NCBI RefSeq assembly: GCF_011742165.1 | Contig: NZ_JAAQTO010000002.1 | Coordinates: forward strand, 1 to 64,000 | Direction: 5' to 3' | From: Billgrantia bachuensis | GTDB lineage: Bacteria; Pseudomonadota; Gammaproteobacteria; Pseudomonadales; Halomonadaceae | DNA length: 64,000 bases | Part shown: piece after piece, positions 44,946 to 53,134 of the stretch | How positions within the stretch are numbered: the first letter of the stretch is position 1 | Layout: every line of letters begins with the position of its first letter | Position numbers and translations under genes: made by a program | Notes under the pieces: model-generated | Databases searched by the model: none | Told to the model about the DNA's origin: nothing | What the model saw: the letters and a program-made list of their open reading frames with translations, nothing else

Positions 44946-46330
44946 CAGCGGCGCGTCAGCGCACCGGCCTGCTGGCGCTGGTCACGCTGGCTACCCTGGC
45001 CCACCTCGTTTCCGGCAGCATCGTCCCGCAAGCCGTTGGCGTGCTTGCGCTGTTGGCCTACCTGGTCTCCCTGCGGGGCAGATTGACGGCCATAGCCCGT
45101 GCTCTGCTCGTTGCAGCCGCGGTGATGACGCTGGCCGCGTTATGGCACGCCGATGCCCCCGGTCGGTTGCTTTTCGAGGCCGCCGGCCGCTTCGCCTTCT
45201 TTGCCACCTTCGTGGTGGCGCTGAGCCTGCTGCGCCTGCCGGCCTATCGTTCACGGCTCGTGCGCCGCTGCGGCCGGGCCATGCTGCTGCAGCCCCCGGG
45301 GCGCCGCTATCCGATTCTTTCCATCGGCTCCGCCCTGTTCGGTGTCATTCTCAACATCGGCGTGCTCAATCTGTTCGCCGCGATGATCGAGAAGAGCAAT
45401 ACCCTGGTGGCGGCCCAAGGCCGTGCCTGGGTCCAGCAGGCGCGACAGCGGCGGATGATGCTGGCCTTGCTGCGCGGCTTCGCCCTGGCACCCTTGATCT
45501 CGCCGATGGGCATCGGGGTAGCGGTAGTGCTCTCCAACTTGCCCGAGCTGCGCTGGCTCGACCTGGCGCCCTACGTGATCGGGGCCGCCCTGGTCATCTT
45601 CCTGGTAGGGTGGGGTATCGACCACTTCACTGGCCCGCATCCCGTCGCCCGCAAGGCGGCGCTGCCCGCACCGTCCCTGGCACCGCTCGGTCGGTTTTGC
45701 CTGCTGCTGGTGGGGATCGTCTCACTGGTGTTTCTGCTGGCATGGGCGCTAGACGTCCGCTTGCCCATTGCCGCCTTGCTCGGGGCGCCGCTTGGCGCAC
45801 TGGCCTGGTTGGCCTGGCAGCGCCGTCGGCTGGGTGCGCTGGGGATTCCCGCGGCATTCGTCAGCCTGCAGCGCCAACTGCCCTGGCTGCTGACGCCCAG
45901 CGCCAACGAAGTGGTGGTGCTGGGCGCGGCGGGGTACCTGGGCCATCTGTGCGTCAGCCTGATCGATGTAGAGAGCCTGGGGCCGCTCATGGCGTTGTTG
46001 GGTTCCCTGGGCGCGGCGAACGCCGTGCTGGCCATGCTGATGGTGGTCGTGCTCGCCCAGGTGGGGATCAATCCGATCGTTACCGTCACCCTGCTGGTCG
46101 GACTGCTCCCCACGCTGCCCATTGACGGCCTGTCGCCCGCCATAACGGGGGCCTCCCTGATGGTAGGGTGGGCGCTGGCCTTGATGTCATCGCCGATGAC
46201 GGCCTCGATGTTGATCCTGTCGCGCTTCACCGGCGTGGCATCGACCCGCATCGGCTATCGTTGGAATGCGCGTTTCCTGCTGGCCTGCATTCCGCTGTTG
46301 TCGGCCTGGTTTCTGATTGCACCATGGTGA
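44942..46330 (+). CDS. polytopic membrane protein of unknown function
   Basis: A 462-aa protein with about 11-12 hydrophobic segments and no signal peptide. I do not recognise the family with confidence. The two halves each contain a long loop followed by polar-interrupted helices (ALAPLISPMGIGVAVVLSNL and GLSPAITGASLMVGWALALMSSPMTASM). This is reminiscent of the ion-transporter superfamily that includes TRAP DctM and ArsB/NhaB proteins. The start is GTG, overlapping the thioesterase stop (GTGA), so translation is coupled to the catabolic operon. A role in transport of the pathway substrate or product is an inference from position. Confidence 0.65.
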   Translation: MTAARQRTGLLALVTLATLAHLVSGSIVPQAVGVLALLAYLVSLRGRLTAIARALLVAAAVMTLAALWHADAPGRLLFEAAGRFAFFATFVVALSLLRLPAYRSRLVRRCGRAMLLQPPGRRYPILSIGSALFGVILNIGVLNLFAAMIEKSNTLVAAQGRAWVQQARQRRMMLALLRGFALAPLISPMGIGVAVVLSNLPELRWLDLAPYVIGAALVIFLVGWGIDHFTGPHPVARKAALPAPSLAPLGRFCLLLVGIVSLVFLLAWALDVRLPIAALLGAPLGALAWLAWQRRRLGALGIPAAFVSLQRQLPWLLTPSANEVVVLGAAGYLGHLCVSLIDVESLGPLMALLGSLGAANAVLAMLMVVVLAQVGINPIVTVTLLVGLLPTLPIDGLSPAITGASLMVGWALALMSSPMTASMLILSRFTGVASTRIGYRWNARFLLACIPLLSAWFLIAPW

Positions 46331-46360
46331 TGGGGTCTTGCCCGATGCCTCCGAGTGCCT

Positions 46361-47788
46361 TCAGGCACGCTCGCTATCAAGGCGCAAGATGGCCTGGCGG
46401 TGGGGTCCGCCCAGGTGGCGCGGGTAGCCGAGTGCCTCGATGGCGAGCAGGTCGATATCGCTCTCGCGGTAGGCCCAGCCGCGCTCGGCCAGCATCAGGC
46501 TCGCCGCCTCCATCGCCGCGTGTGGGTTGACGCCATCGTCGCGGGCCGCGCTGCTCAGAGTGGCCAACAGGCTGCCTTGGCGGCTCACCACGACTGCCTG
46601 GCGTAGCGCCTTCAGCGCGTTGGCCGTGGCCTGCTGCTGCGTGGCGTCGGCGCGCAGCGCGACCAGCTCCGCCAGGCCAGCTGCATCAGGCGTGACCAAG
46701 GCCAGGTCGGCGTCGATGGAATCGAGGTCGGCCGCCTCCACGCTCGACAGCAGGGCGATGTGCAGGCAGTGGGCGGGACAGGCCGGAGCGGCTCCGGGGG
46801 CAACGATGCAGGCTTGAGTATCTCCATCGGGGTGCTCGGTAAGCTTGATGCCGGCGCGCTCGGCGGCGCCCCGCAGGCGGGCGAATAGCGGATGCTCACC
46901 GAGCAGGGCGATGCAGGTCGGCTCGGGCGCCTCGCCGGCGCCGGGCACCTTGTGCGGGGAGCGGGCAGCGAAGAAGGCGTGAATCAACCCGGCGCGCTGG
47001 GGCGAATCCATGCAGGCAAGGAACAGCTCGCGCTCGCGGCGCAGGCCGTCGGCGAGGCTTCCTTCGCTGCTCGCGGCGATGGCGTCGATACAGCGGAAGG
47101 GCGAGAAGAGCTCCGGCACCTCGGCCATAAGCTTCGCACGATAGCGTTCGACAGCCTCGTGATCGGCCGCGGGTGGCGGAAGTTCGCCGGTGACGCGCGG
47201 CGTTCGCCTGCCGTCGAGCACGTCGCGTGCCGCTGCCAGCCCAGCCTCGATCGGATCGTCGACTTCGAGCACGGCATCGACGATACCGAGCTTGAGCGCC
47301 TCGTCGGTGGAGGCGAACCGCCCGCTGGTAATCAGGTCCAGCGCCGCCTCGATGCCGGCGAGCCGTGGCAGGCGCTGGGTGCCGCCGGCGCCGGGCAGCA
47401 GCCCCAGCTTGACCTCGGGCAGGCCGACCTTGGTGCCGGGCAGCGCCACGCGTAGCTGGCAGCCCAGCGCCACCTCGAGCCCGCCGCCGAGCGGCGTGCC
47501 GTGCAGGGCGGCGACGATGGGCTTGGCGCTGGCTTCGAGGTGGGCGATCACCTCGGGCAGGATCGGCGCCTGGGGTGGTTTGCCGAACTCGCGGATGTCG
47601 GCACCGGCAATGAAGGTGCGGCCGCGGGCGACGAGCACCAGGACGCGGGCCTCGGTGTCCTCGTTGCCCTGGGCGACGGCCTCCACCAGGCCTTGGCGCA
47701 CGGCCTGGCCCAGGGCGTTGACCGGTGGATTGTCGATGGCGATCACGCCGATGTCGCCGTGACGATGGTAGCTGACGGGAGACGTCAT
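46361..47788 (-). CDS. FadJ-like enoyl-CoA hydratase with eroded 3-hydroxyacyl-CoA dehydrogenase part
   Basis: A 475-aa protein. Residues 1-190 are an intact crotonase domain (FIAGADIREF oxyanion-hole segment, GGGLEVALGCQLRVA and GLPEVKLGLLPGAGGTQRLPRL with the two catalytic glutamates). The linker (LRRERELFLACMDSPQRAGLIHAFFA) and the C-terminus (IEALGYPRHLGGPHRQA) resemble those of FadB/FadJ-type multifunctional enzymes of about 700 aa. The Rossmann domain between them is short and lacks GxGxxG, and its HFFNP motif is gone. It should work as a hydratase only, and the PaaH-like protein at 40022 can supply the missing step. The ATG at 47788 has TGAGGAA upstream; an ATG at 47800 is an alternative start. 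Confidence 0.8.
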   Translation of the reverse strand: MTSPVSYHRHGDIGVIAIDNPPVNALGQAVRQGLVEAVAQGNEDTEARVLVLVARGRTFIAGADIREFGKPPQAPILPEVIAHLEASAKPIVAALHGTPLGGGLEVALGCQLRVALPGTKVGLPEVKLGLLPGAGGTQRLPRLAGIEAALDLITSGRFASTDEALKLGIVDAVLEVDDPIEAGLAAARDVLDGRRTPRVTGELPPPAADHEAVERYRAKLMAEVPELFSPFRCIDAIAASSEGSLADGLRRERELFLACMDSPQRAGLIHAFFAARSPHKVPGAGEAPEPTCIALLGEHPLFARLRGAAERAGIKLTEHPDGDTQACIVAPGAAPACPAHCLHIALLSSVEAADLDSIDADLALVTPDAAGLAELVALRADATQQQATANALKALRQAVVVSRQGSLLATLSSAARDDGVNPHAAMEAASLMLAERGWAYRESDIDLLAIEALGYPRHLGGPHRQAILRLDSERA

Positions 47789-47796
47789 GCGGTTCC

Positions 47797-49821
47797 TCAT
47801 GAATCGATGGGTGAGGTCAGACGCGACGCGCGTTGCCCGGCCCGGCGCTGGCTCCAGCGAGACAGCACGACGGCGGGAATGAGGGCGGCCAGCGCGATGG
47901 CGAACAGCTCAAGCTGGGAGAGCGGTACCATGCCGCCGCCCGGCAGGGCAAGCATGAGGCCGGCCAGCAGTACCAGGGCGCGCGCAATGCACTCCGAGAC
48001 GATGCCGGTACCCAACCGACCCACCCCGATCAAATAGCCCTGCATGGCCGAGGCGAACAGCACGATGCCCACCAGCGCCTGGACGAATACCAGGCCGATC
48101 TGGAGCGGCTCGCCCTGCATGATCAGCGCCGGGTTGAGCACGAACAGGAACGGGATGAAGTAGATCACGCTGCCCAGGCGCATGGCCTGCAGGCCGGTAG
48201 CCATGGGGCGCGCGCCGGCCACGGTGGCGGCGGCGAAGGCGCCGAGCGCGACGGGAGGCGTGATGAAGCTGAGCATGCCCCAGTAGAGGATGAACATGTG
48301 CACCGCCATGGGATCGAGCCCGCCGCCCTGGATCAGAGCGGGTGCCAGCGCCACGGCAAGGAAGATGTAGGCGGCGGTGACGGTCATGCCGATACCCAGC
48401 ACGAAGCTGGTCAGCGCGCCCATGATCAGCAGCAGCGGCACGCTGCCCCCGGCGATATGAATGAAGTCGTTGGCGATGGTGCCGGATAGCCCGGTCATCG
48501 ACAGTGCGCCGACCAACATGCCGACGCCGGCGAGGATGGCGACCAGTTCGGCGAACAGCTTGGCCGCCGAGGAGAGCGATTCGCCTAGCTCGCGCAGCCC
48601 CCAGCGGTTACGGGGAGAGAACTGGTTGAGCACCAGCAGCAGGGCAGTGGCGTAGAACGGTGCCACGGCTTCGCGCTGCATGATCAACAGCATCCACACG
48701 AGCAGGGCGAAGACGAAGATGAAATACCACCCCTGCTTGAGGGTATGCCACAGGGAAGGCAGTTCCTCGGCGGGCAGGCCCTTGATGTCGTGGCGCGCGG
48801 CGTAGGCATCGATCTGGATGAACAGACCGAGAAAATAGAGGATCGAGGGAATGACCGCGGCCAGCGCCACGGCGGCGTAGGGTACGTCGAGGAACATCGC
48901 CATGACGAAGGCGGTGGCGCCCATGACGGGGGGCATCAACACCCCGCCGGTGGAGGCGCAGGCCTCGACGCCGCCGGCGAACGAGCGGCCCATGCCGATG
49001 CGGCGCATGGCGGGAATCGTCAGCACGCCGGTGGTCAGTACGTTGCTGATCACGCTGCCGCTCATCGAGCCCATCAGCCCGCTGGAGAAGATCGAGACCT
49101 TGGCGGGCCCGCCACGCACGTGGCCCAGCAGGGCGAAAGCGAGGTCGATGAAGAACTTGCCGCCACCGCTCTTCTGCAGCACCACGCCGAAGAGCAGAAA
49201 GCCGATCACCAGGCCGGCGAAGGCCTGCAGCGGTACCCCCATGATGCTCTCGGTGCTCATGGTGTGGTACATGGCGGTCTGCTCCAGGGTGGAAGGAAAC
49301 GCCTGGATCGGCCCGGGCACTATGTCCGCCACCAGTGGGTAGAGCGAGAACGTCGCGGCGATCACGGCGATGGGCCAGCCCCCGGCGCGACGAGCCGCCT
49401 CGATGATCAGCAGCCACCAGGCATAGCTGGCGATGATCGCGGCGTCGGGAGCGGCAAAGGCCCAGCCGCGCTCGAGGATAGACTCGGCGTGATAGACGAA
49501 ATAGCCACCCACGATCAGCGTCAAAAGGCTCAGCGCATAGTCGTACCACGGCACCGGACGGTACTGTCGCGACGAGGTGATCGGCCACAGCAGATAGACC
49601 AGCGGCAGCAGCAGAGCCACCACGGCATAATAGAATTGGGTCTCCAGGCCGGTAACGAAGCGCAGCCAGCCAAGATTGAACAGGTAATCCAGGGTCATCA
49701 TCATCAGCGCCACCGTCACGGCGCCGGGAAGCCAGCGCAGGACGGTGGGCAGCGGGCGCACGTGGGTGACCTTTTCCTTGAGCTGGCTTGATGACTCGGG
49801 GGGCGAGGGGGCGGTGGTCAT
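47797..49821 (-). CDS. TRAP transporter fused permease (DctQM fusion, TAXI type)
   Basis: A 674-aa membrane protein in which the small (4TM) and large (12TM) TRAP permeases are fused, the arrangement that goes with TAXI-type binding proteins. Motifs include SSGLMGSMSGSVISNVLTTGVLTIPAM, VEACASTGGVLMPPVMGATAFVMA and a repeat of the same fold near GMLSFITPPVALGAF. It imports an organic acid with an ion gradient. It lies 71 nt after the TAXI binding-protein gene and just before the hydratase gene, all on the minus strand. Confidence 0.92.
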   Translation of the reverse strand: MTTAPSPPESSSQLKEKVTHVRPLPTVLRWLPGAVTVALMMMTLDYLFNLGWLRFVTGLETQFYYAVVALLLPLVYLLWPITSSRQYRPVPWYDYALSLLTLIVGGYFVYHAESILERGWAFAAPDAAIIASYAWWLLIIEAARRAGGWPIAVIAATFSLYPLVADIVPGPIQAFPSTLEQTAMYHTMSTESIMGVPLQAFAGLVIGFLLFGVVLQKSGGGKFFIDLAFALLGHVRGGPAKVSIFSSGLMGSMSGSVISNVLTTGVLTIPAMRRIGMGRSFAGGVEACASTGGVLMPPVMGATAFVMAMFLDVPYAAVALAAVIPSILYFLGLFIQIDAYAARHDIKGLPAEELPSLWHTLKQGWYFIFVFALLVWMLLIMQREAVAPFYATALLLVLNQFSPRNRWGLRELGESLSSAAKLFAELVAILAGVGMLVGALSMTGLSGTIANDFIHIAGGSVPLLLIMGALTSFVLGIGMTVTAAYIFLAVALAPALIQGGGLDPMAVHMFILYWGMLSFITPPVALGAFAAATVAGARPMATGLQAMRLGSVIYFIPFLFVLNPALIMQGEPLQIGLVFVQALVGIVLFASAMQGYLIGVGRLGTGIVSECIARALVLLAGLMLALPGGGMVPLSQLELFAIALAALIPAVVLSRWSQRRAGQRASRLTSPIDS

Positions 49822-49892
49822 GGCGGCGTCCGTGAATCGGAAGAAGGGCGGCGACGCCGCCCCGAGGTCAGGCTTCTACCTGCAGACTCAGA

Positions 49893-51053
49893 TCACTCGA
49901 AGACCGGATCGAAGCCGGCATCGGTGAGCGCCTGTGCGCGGGCCTGCATCCAGGCGTCGCGGAACTCTTCTTCATCGTCGGGAGCACCCTCGAGGAAGGT
50001 GTTCCACGTATCGAGCAGCAGCTCCTGGCGCTCGATCAGAGAGTCCTGGTGGGCCTGCATCTCGTCGGTCCACTCGCCGATCTCCTTGTAGTATTCGACC
50101 ACGGCATCATGGAAGGGCAGCACCCAAGTCAGGTCCTGATGCTCGAAGGCGTAGCCCACGGCACCCGGTGCGGCATCCTTGTACTCTTCGTAGTTCTCCT
50201 GCAGCGCCTTGATCAGACCGTAGGCCACCTTGTCGTCGAGATCCTGGTTGGCCACCACGATCGGATAGGGGTAACTGGCGCTGGGCACGGGGTTGTCGGC
50301 GCTGACATCGCCGGCCCCGGCGGTCACTTCGTGAGGCTGGAAGTATGGGGCTACCGCCAGCATGCGCTCCCAGCCATCGGCGTCGTCGGGGTCGAGCACC
50401 GGCCAGCTGATTCCTCTAGGGCTGCTGGCGAGCTGCTGGGCGGGTGGTGTCACGGTGGTGGTGAAGGAAGCATCCACGTCGCCGGCAATGATGCCATCGA
50501 AGGATCGCGCATAGCCGGGATAGTCGACGCGTTCCACGTCGTCCCACGTCAGGCCGCCGAAGGCCAGGTAGGCTTCGGTACCCTTGTTGAGGGCATCATC
50601 GCCGCGAATGTAGGCGATGCGCTTGCCGGCGAGGTCCGCCGGCGTTTCCACGCCAAGATCTCCGGCCACGGCCAGCGACAGGCCGAAGGAGGCGGTGGAG
50701 GTGGTGATCACTCGGATGGGCTGCGGCCCCCAGTCGCGGTCGGCGAACATGAGCACGCCCTCGGCGCCGTAGTAACTGGCGATACCGCAGGCGCACAGAT
50801 CGACGCGCCCCTGCTTCAGCGGGGTCATGCGCGACACGTCGTTGTCACCGGGCAGGACGCGGACAGAGGTGCCGTATTGATTCTGCAACATGTTGCCGAT
50901 GGCCACCGCCTGAGCATAGCCGCTGGAGTTGGTTCCGTAAGCGGTCCAGGCCATGGTACCGGGCAGTTCGATCTCGTTGGCCTGGACCACGCTGGCAGAG
51001 AGCAGCGAGAGCGGAAGTGCGGCAAGAACGAGAGAACGGGACAGCTGGCGCAT
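49893..51053 (-). CDS. TAXI-family TRAP transporter substrate-binding protein
   Basis: A 386-aa periplasmic protein with a signal peptide cleaved near residue 25 (VVQA followed by NEIEL). The mature part resembles TAXI receptors (TNSSGYAQAVAIGNMLQNQYG, VDLCACGIASYYGAEG, LAGKRIAYIRGDDALNKG). Known TAXI ligands include glutamate and other carboxylates, but no ligand can be assigned here. It is the first gene of the operon, with a clear promoter (51124-51152) and a copy of the shared operator downstream of that promoter. GGAG precedes the ATG. Confidence 0.9.
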   Translation of the reverse strand: MRQLSRSLVLAALPLSLLSASVVQANEIELPGTMAWTAYGTNSSGYAQAVAIGNMLQNQYGTSVRVLPGDNDVSRMTPLKQGRVDLCACGIASYYGAEGVLMFADRDWGPQPIRVITTSTASFGLSLAVAGDLGVETPADLAGKRIAYIRGDDALNKGTEAYLAFGGLTWDDVERVDYPGYARSFDGIIAGDVDASFTTTVTPPAQQLASSPRGISWPVLDPDDADGWERMLAVAPYFQPHEVTAGAGDVSADNPVPSASYPYPIVVANQDLDDKVAYGLIKALQENYEEYKDAAPGAVGYAFEHQDLTWVLPFHDAVVEYYKEIGEWTDEMQAHQDSLIERQELLLDTWNTFLEGAPDDEEEFRDAWMQARAQALTDAGFDPVFE

Positions 51054-51083
51054 GGGTGGCTCCTGTGCTGTTGAAGTGATTGT

Positions 51084-51102
51084 TGTTTTGCTATGCGGTA
51101 TT
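51084..51102. promoter_or_regulatory. 19-bp inverted repeat, operator site 3 (TAXI-TRAP side)
   Basis: TGTTTTGC-TAT-GCGGTATT matches the reverse complement of site 1 at 15 of 19 positions, with the left half and centre identical over 11 bases. It lies between the predicted promoter and the TAXI gene, where a bound repressor would block transcription. Confidence 0.6.
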
Positions 51103-51123
51103 CAGTTCCGAAAACTGCATTCG

Positions 51124-51152
51124 ATACTAGGAACCCCCGGCGACGGTGTCAA
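51124..51152 (-). promoter_or_regulatory. sigma70 promoter of the TAXI-TRAP operon
   Basis: On the minus strand, a perfect TTGACA (51152-51147) and TAGTAT (51129-51124) are separated by 17 bp. Transcription would start near 51117, about 65 bp before the TAXI ATG and just ahead of operator site 3. Confidence 0.6.
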
Positions 51153-51298
51153 CGCATGCTCACCGTTGAGATGTGACTTGCTTTTCGCAGTGCGGAATCA
51201 GGCTTGGTGAAAATTAAAAACAAGAAGTAAAAGAGGATGTTGTCGAAAGTCAGGCTGGTCAGGAAAACGAAACCTTCGACCATGGTATGACGGCTCGA

Positions 51299-53011
51299 TT
51301 ATTCCGGAGGGCGAGAGAGCTCGCGCCAGGCGGCATAGCTGCTGAGGAAAACCCGCCCGGTCATGTCGTCGAGAAAGTCGCTGCGCTTGAGCTGGTCCAT
51401 GACCGGCCCCTTCACCTCGGCCAGGTGCAGCATGACGCGTGAGTCATTGAGACGGGCATTGATGGCATCCAGGCTCTCGAGGGCCGAGGCGTCGATCAGG
51501 TTTACCGCCGAGCAGATCAGTACTACGTGCTCGAGTTCGGGCCGCGTTGCCACCAGGTCGTAGACGGTATCCTCCAGGTATCGGGCATTGGCGAAGTAGA
51601 GGCTCTCGTCGATGCGCAGCAGCGCTAGGTGACTGGCGGTCTCGGTGTCGTGACGCTCGACGTTGCGGAAGTGCTCGGTGCCCGAAATCCGTCCCACCAG
51701 CGCGCTGTGGGGGCGGCTGGTGCGGTAGAGGAACAGACCGATGGAGAGCGTGACGCCGCCAAGAATGCCGGCTTCGACGCCCTCGACCAGGGTCAGCAGG
51801 ATGGTGAGGGCCATGGCCGAGAAATCGCTGCGTGAATAGCGCCAGGTCTGGCGAATCATGGGTACGTCGATCAGGGTGATGATCGACACCGTGATGGTAG
51901 CCGCGAGGGTGGCAATGGGTAGGTAATGGAGCGCAGGAGTGAGGAACAGCGTCACCGCTCCAATACCGAACATGGCGAACAGGCCGGCCAACGGCGTCTG
52001 CGCGCCGGCGTCATGGTTGATTACCGTCCGCGTCAGGCCACCGCTGACGGGCATGCCGGCCGTGAATGCCGCCGCCAGATTGGTGCCGCCAAGAGCCAGC
52101 AGCTCCTGGTTGGGCGAGATGCGCTCACGCCGACGAGCGGCAAGCATCTGGCCCATGGACACGGACTCGACGAAGCCGACGATGCTGATCAGTAGCGCCG
52201 GTACCAGCAGGGCCTGCCACAGTGTGGCATCGAAGCCGGGTAGGGTCAGCGGTGGCAGGCCCTGTGGGATGTCGCCGATCACGGTCACGCCGCGCTGCTC
52301 GAGCCCCCAGTGCCATGTTGCCAGCGTGGTAACCAGCACGGCGAAGACTGGCCCGGCCCGGGTCAGCAGGTCGGCCAGTTGTCCGGACAGACCGAGCCGA
52401 CGCAGGCTGGCTCGGCCGAACTGGCGCATCAGCAACAGGAAGAGAAGGCTCCCCAGGCCGATGGCTAGGGTGGGCAAGTGCAGTTGGGGAAAATTCTGTA
52501 CCAGCTCCGCCAAGCGCGGCAGCAGTTCCCGGGCGGCCAGCTCGATGCCGAGCAGGTGGCCGATTTGACTGGCGGCGATGAGGATGCCCGAGGCCGAGAG
52601 GAAGCCGCCGATCACCGGGTGACTGAGGAAATTGGCCACGAAGCCCATGCGCAGCAGCCCCATGATGATCAGGATGGCACCCGACAGCAGGGAGAGCACC
52701 AGCGCGGCTTGCAGATACTCATTCGTGCCCGGCGTGGCAACGCCGGAGAGTGCCGCACCGGTCATCAGCGCGATGATGGCGACCGGCCCTACGGCCAGGG
52801 TGCGACTGGTGCCGAGCAATGCGTAGGCCAGCGCCGGAAGCAGGCTGGCATAGAGCCCGACGACGGCCGGCAGGCCGGCGAGTACGGCATAAGCCAAGGA
52901 CTGTGGTATCACCATTACGGTGACGATGAAACCTGCCAACAGATCGGCAGCGCCGAGGCGGCGGTTGTAGTGAGGCAGCCAGGTGAGGATCGGCAGGTAG
53001 CGTTTGAGCAT
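51299..53011 (-). CDS. SulP-family anion transporter with C-terminal STAS domain
   Basis: A 570-aa protein with the SulP signature near the N-terminus (VTVMVIPQSLAYAVLAGLPAVVGLYAS), about 12-14 membrane segments to residue 430, and a cytoplasmic STAS domain (about 440-560, including DASALESLDAINARLND). Family members carry sulfate, bicarbonate or dicarboxylates. It is divergent from metY, a sulfur assimilation gene, which makes sulfate plausible but not proven. The ATG at 53011 is a clean start. Confidence 0.9.
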   Translation of the reverse strand: MLKRYLPILTWLPHYNRRLGAADLLAGFIVTVMVIPQSLAYAVLAGLPAVVGLYASLLPALAYALLGTSRTLAVGPVAIIALMTGAALSGVATPGTNEYLQAALVLSLLSGAILIIMGLLRMGFVANFLSHPVIGGFLSASGILIAASQIGHLLGIELAARELLPRLAELVQNFPQLHLPTLAIGLGSLLFLLLMRQFGRASLRRLGLSGQLADLLTRAGPVFAVLVTTLATWHWGLEQRGVTVIGDIPQGLPPLTLPGFDATLWQALLVPALLISIVGFVESVSMGQMLAARRRERISPNQELLALGGTNLAAAFTAGMPVSGGLTRTVINHDAGAQTPLAGLFAMFGIGAVTLFLTPALHYLPIATLAATITVSIITLIDVPMIRQTWRYSRSDFSAMALTILLTLVEGVEAGILGGVTLSIGLFLYRTSRPHSALVGRISGTEHFRNVERHDTETASHLALLRIDESLYFANARYLEDTVYDLVATRPELEHVVLICSAVNLIDASALESLDAINARLNDSRVMLHLAEVKGPVMDQLKRSDFLDDMTGRVFLSSYAAWRELSRPPE

Positions 53012-53069
53012 CCCGTCTCTTCGCGTCAGGGTGGGAGAGTGACCAGACTAAACGATATTGGTGGATGGG

Positions 53070-53100
53070 TTGAGTCTTGGTTAGCATCGGTTGATATAAA
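53070..53100 (+). promoter_or_regulatory. candidate metY promoter
   Basis: TTGAGT (53070-53075) and TATAAA (53095-53100) are separated by 19 bp, 34 bp before the metY ATG. The long spacer suggests an activator is needed. Confidence 0.4.
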
Positions 53101-53134
53101 ACCCGAACGATTCGTCAACCTCACAGGACACGCC

